NCBI GenBank assembly: GCA_934294965.1
Contig: CAKRAM010000121.1
Span: 1-5,026, forward strand
Direction of reading: 5' to 3'
DNA from: an uncultured Clostridia bacterium
Lineage (GTDB): Bacteria; Bacillota; Clostridia; Christensenellales; CAG-314
Length of the DNA stretch: 5,026 bases
Numbering within the stretch: position 1 is the stretch's first letter; each line of letters starts with the position of its first letter. The notes under the pieces were generated by a model that had not been told where the DNA came from, did not search any database, and worked only from the letters and a program-made list of their open reading frames with translations. A program made the position numbers and the translations under genes. Shown here piece after piece: positions 4,255 through 5,026 of this stretch.

Positions 4255-5026
4255 GTGGTAAATCTAGTTGCTGCAGCTTCTGCCTCGGATTACGTTTGGG
4301 GCAACAAAAATTTTGGTTTTAAGTGGTATACAAGCCATCCCGCGATAACCGTTTTTGGGTTTGACTTATATTTGTATGCCTTGGCAATCGTCACGGGAAT
4401 GTGTTTGGCAATTTTGGTTGCCGCGCATTTTTTCAAAAAGAGAGGGTACGATCCGTACGATATTACCATATACGCTATTGCCGTCATCCCTTTGGGCGTT
4501 TTGGGCGCTCGCGCTTACGTATACATATTCCCTTGGAGCGGAAGAACGTCGGATTGGTCCACGTTTTTCGATTTCCGCAGTGGCGGGTTGGGTATTTACG
4601 GCGGCGTTATCGTAGGGTATATAGCAGCATACGTTGTGTCTAAAATAAAAAAGCAAGATTTCCGCATAATTGCCGACGCGATAATACCCGGGGTTATGCT
4701 TGCGCAATGCTTGGGCAGATGGGGTAACTTTTTCAATCAGGAAGCGTACGGAAATTTGGTTTCCACAAACTATAACGATTTCTTCAATTTGTGGAGCATT
4801 TTCGGCGGAACGGGAGATCACGGCTTCAACGGACTGTACGTTTGGATAGATGCCGCGCACGGATATTCCACCGGGGGAGCAGGCTGGTATCAAGCAACGT
4901 TCTTTTACGAAAGTTTTTGCAACCTAATCGGCTTTTTGATTTGTATGTTTGTGCTTACGCGCAGCAAAAAATACAAACTCGGCTGGTGTACGTCCTTTTA
5001 CGGAATCTACTACGGTATCGTTCGTT
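4255..5026 (+). CDS. lgt: Prolipoprotein diacylglyceryl transferase Lgt (partial, 3' end outside window)
   Basis: Lgt moves diacylglycerol from phosphatidylglycerol onto the lipobox Cys of prelipoproteins in the cytoplasmic membrane, the first step of lipoprotein maturation. The frame is open from GTG 4255 to the window end (257 residues seen). Signatures: FGFDLYLYAL (35-44) opening the first helix, LGARAYVYIF (83-92), SGGLGIYGG (109-117), the diagnostic LGRWGNFFNQEAYG (153-166, with Arg155 and Asn158) and FFYES (216-220). Several hydrophobic segments agree with a multi-pass membrane enzyme. Tyr115 stands where E. coli has His103; to my knowledge Tyr is common here in Gram-positive Lgt. GTG is the only plausible start, as no ATG lies in frame nearby upstream, and GAGG precedes it. 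A perfect promoter lies just upstream, so lgt starts its own transcript. The last helix and C-terminus are beyond the window. Confidence 0.96.
   Translation, partial: MVNLVAAASASDYVWGNKNFGFKWYTSHPAITVFGFDLYLYALAIVTGMCLAILVAAHFFKKRGYDPYDITIYAIAVIPLGVLGARAYVYIFPWSGRTSDWSTFFDFRSGGLGIYGGVIVGYIAAYVVSKIKKQDFRIIADAIIPGVMLAQCLGRWGNFFNQEAYGNLVSTNYNDFFNLWSIFGGTGDHGFNGLYVWIDAAHGYSTGGAGWYQATFFYESFCNLIGFLICMFVLTRSKKYKLGWCTSFYGIYYGIVR

Noticed and set aside
4366..4893. Minus-strand 175-codon open frame
   Set aside because: It is antisense to lgt, whose frame carries the clear LGRWGNFFNQEAYG signature.

Overview
The window looks like a chromosomal core region of a moderately AT-rich Gram-positive bacterium, most likely an uncultured member of the Clostridia (Bacillota). 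Four things point there: the smc-ftsY gene order; an Lgt with Tyr rather than His in its GGL-x-I-(H/Y)-GG motif; strong GGAGG-type ribosome binding sites; and an acyltransferase gene paired with a zinc-ribbon membrane protein (DUF6320-like), an arrangement I associate with Clostridia. The genus cannot be named from this sequence.

Layout. Positions 1-228 (+) hold the C-terminal ATPase end of Smc. After 13 bp comes ftsY (242-1135, +), the SRP receptor GTPase. This pair ends at a strong hairpin with a T-run (1251-1285) in the convergent gap. On the minus strand, transcribed leftward, a two-gene unit follows: a 499-aa CoA-dependent (alcohol acetyltransferase/condensation-like) acyltransferase (2018-3517), then a 237-aa zinc-ribbon membrane protein (1308-2021). 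The two overlap by four bases (ATGA). Positions 3518-4254 form a 737-bp divergent gap with no certain gene but unusual amounts of inverted repeat structure on both strands, one short ORF with an ideal ribosome binding site (4024-4140), and a perfect TTGACA-17-TATAAT promoter. That promoter drives lgt (4255-5026, +, cut by the window end), the prolipoprotein diacylglyceryl transferase.

How they work together. Smc acts in chromosome organisation, FtsY in co-translational membrane targeting, and Lgt in lipoprotein maturation; all three are housekeeping genes. The minus-strand pair looks like a small accessory module in which a soluble, basic-tailed acyltransferase may work with a membrane protein on a lipid or envelope substrate (inference).

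Main points for a second look. (1) The invariant Asp of the FtsY G3 motif (DTAGR) is Tyr186, a single-base difference at 797. (2) The acyltransferase carries an approximately 82-residue, very basic helical N-terminal extension. (3) The divergent gap looks like a structured leader (minus strand) plus a set of mutually complementary GCAAAA/TTTTGC segments (plus strand), possibly an undescribed regulatory RNA.
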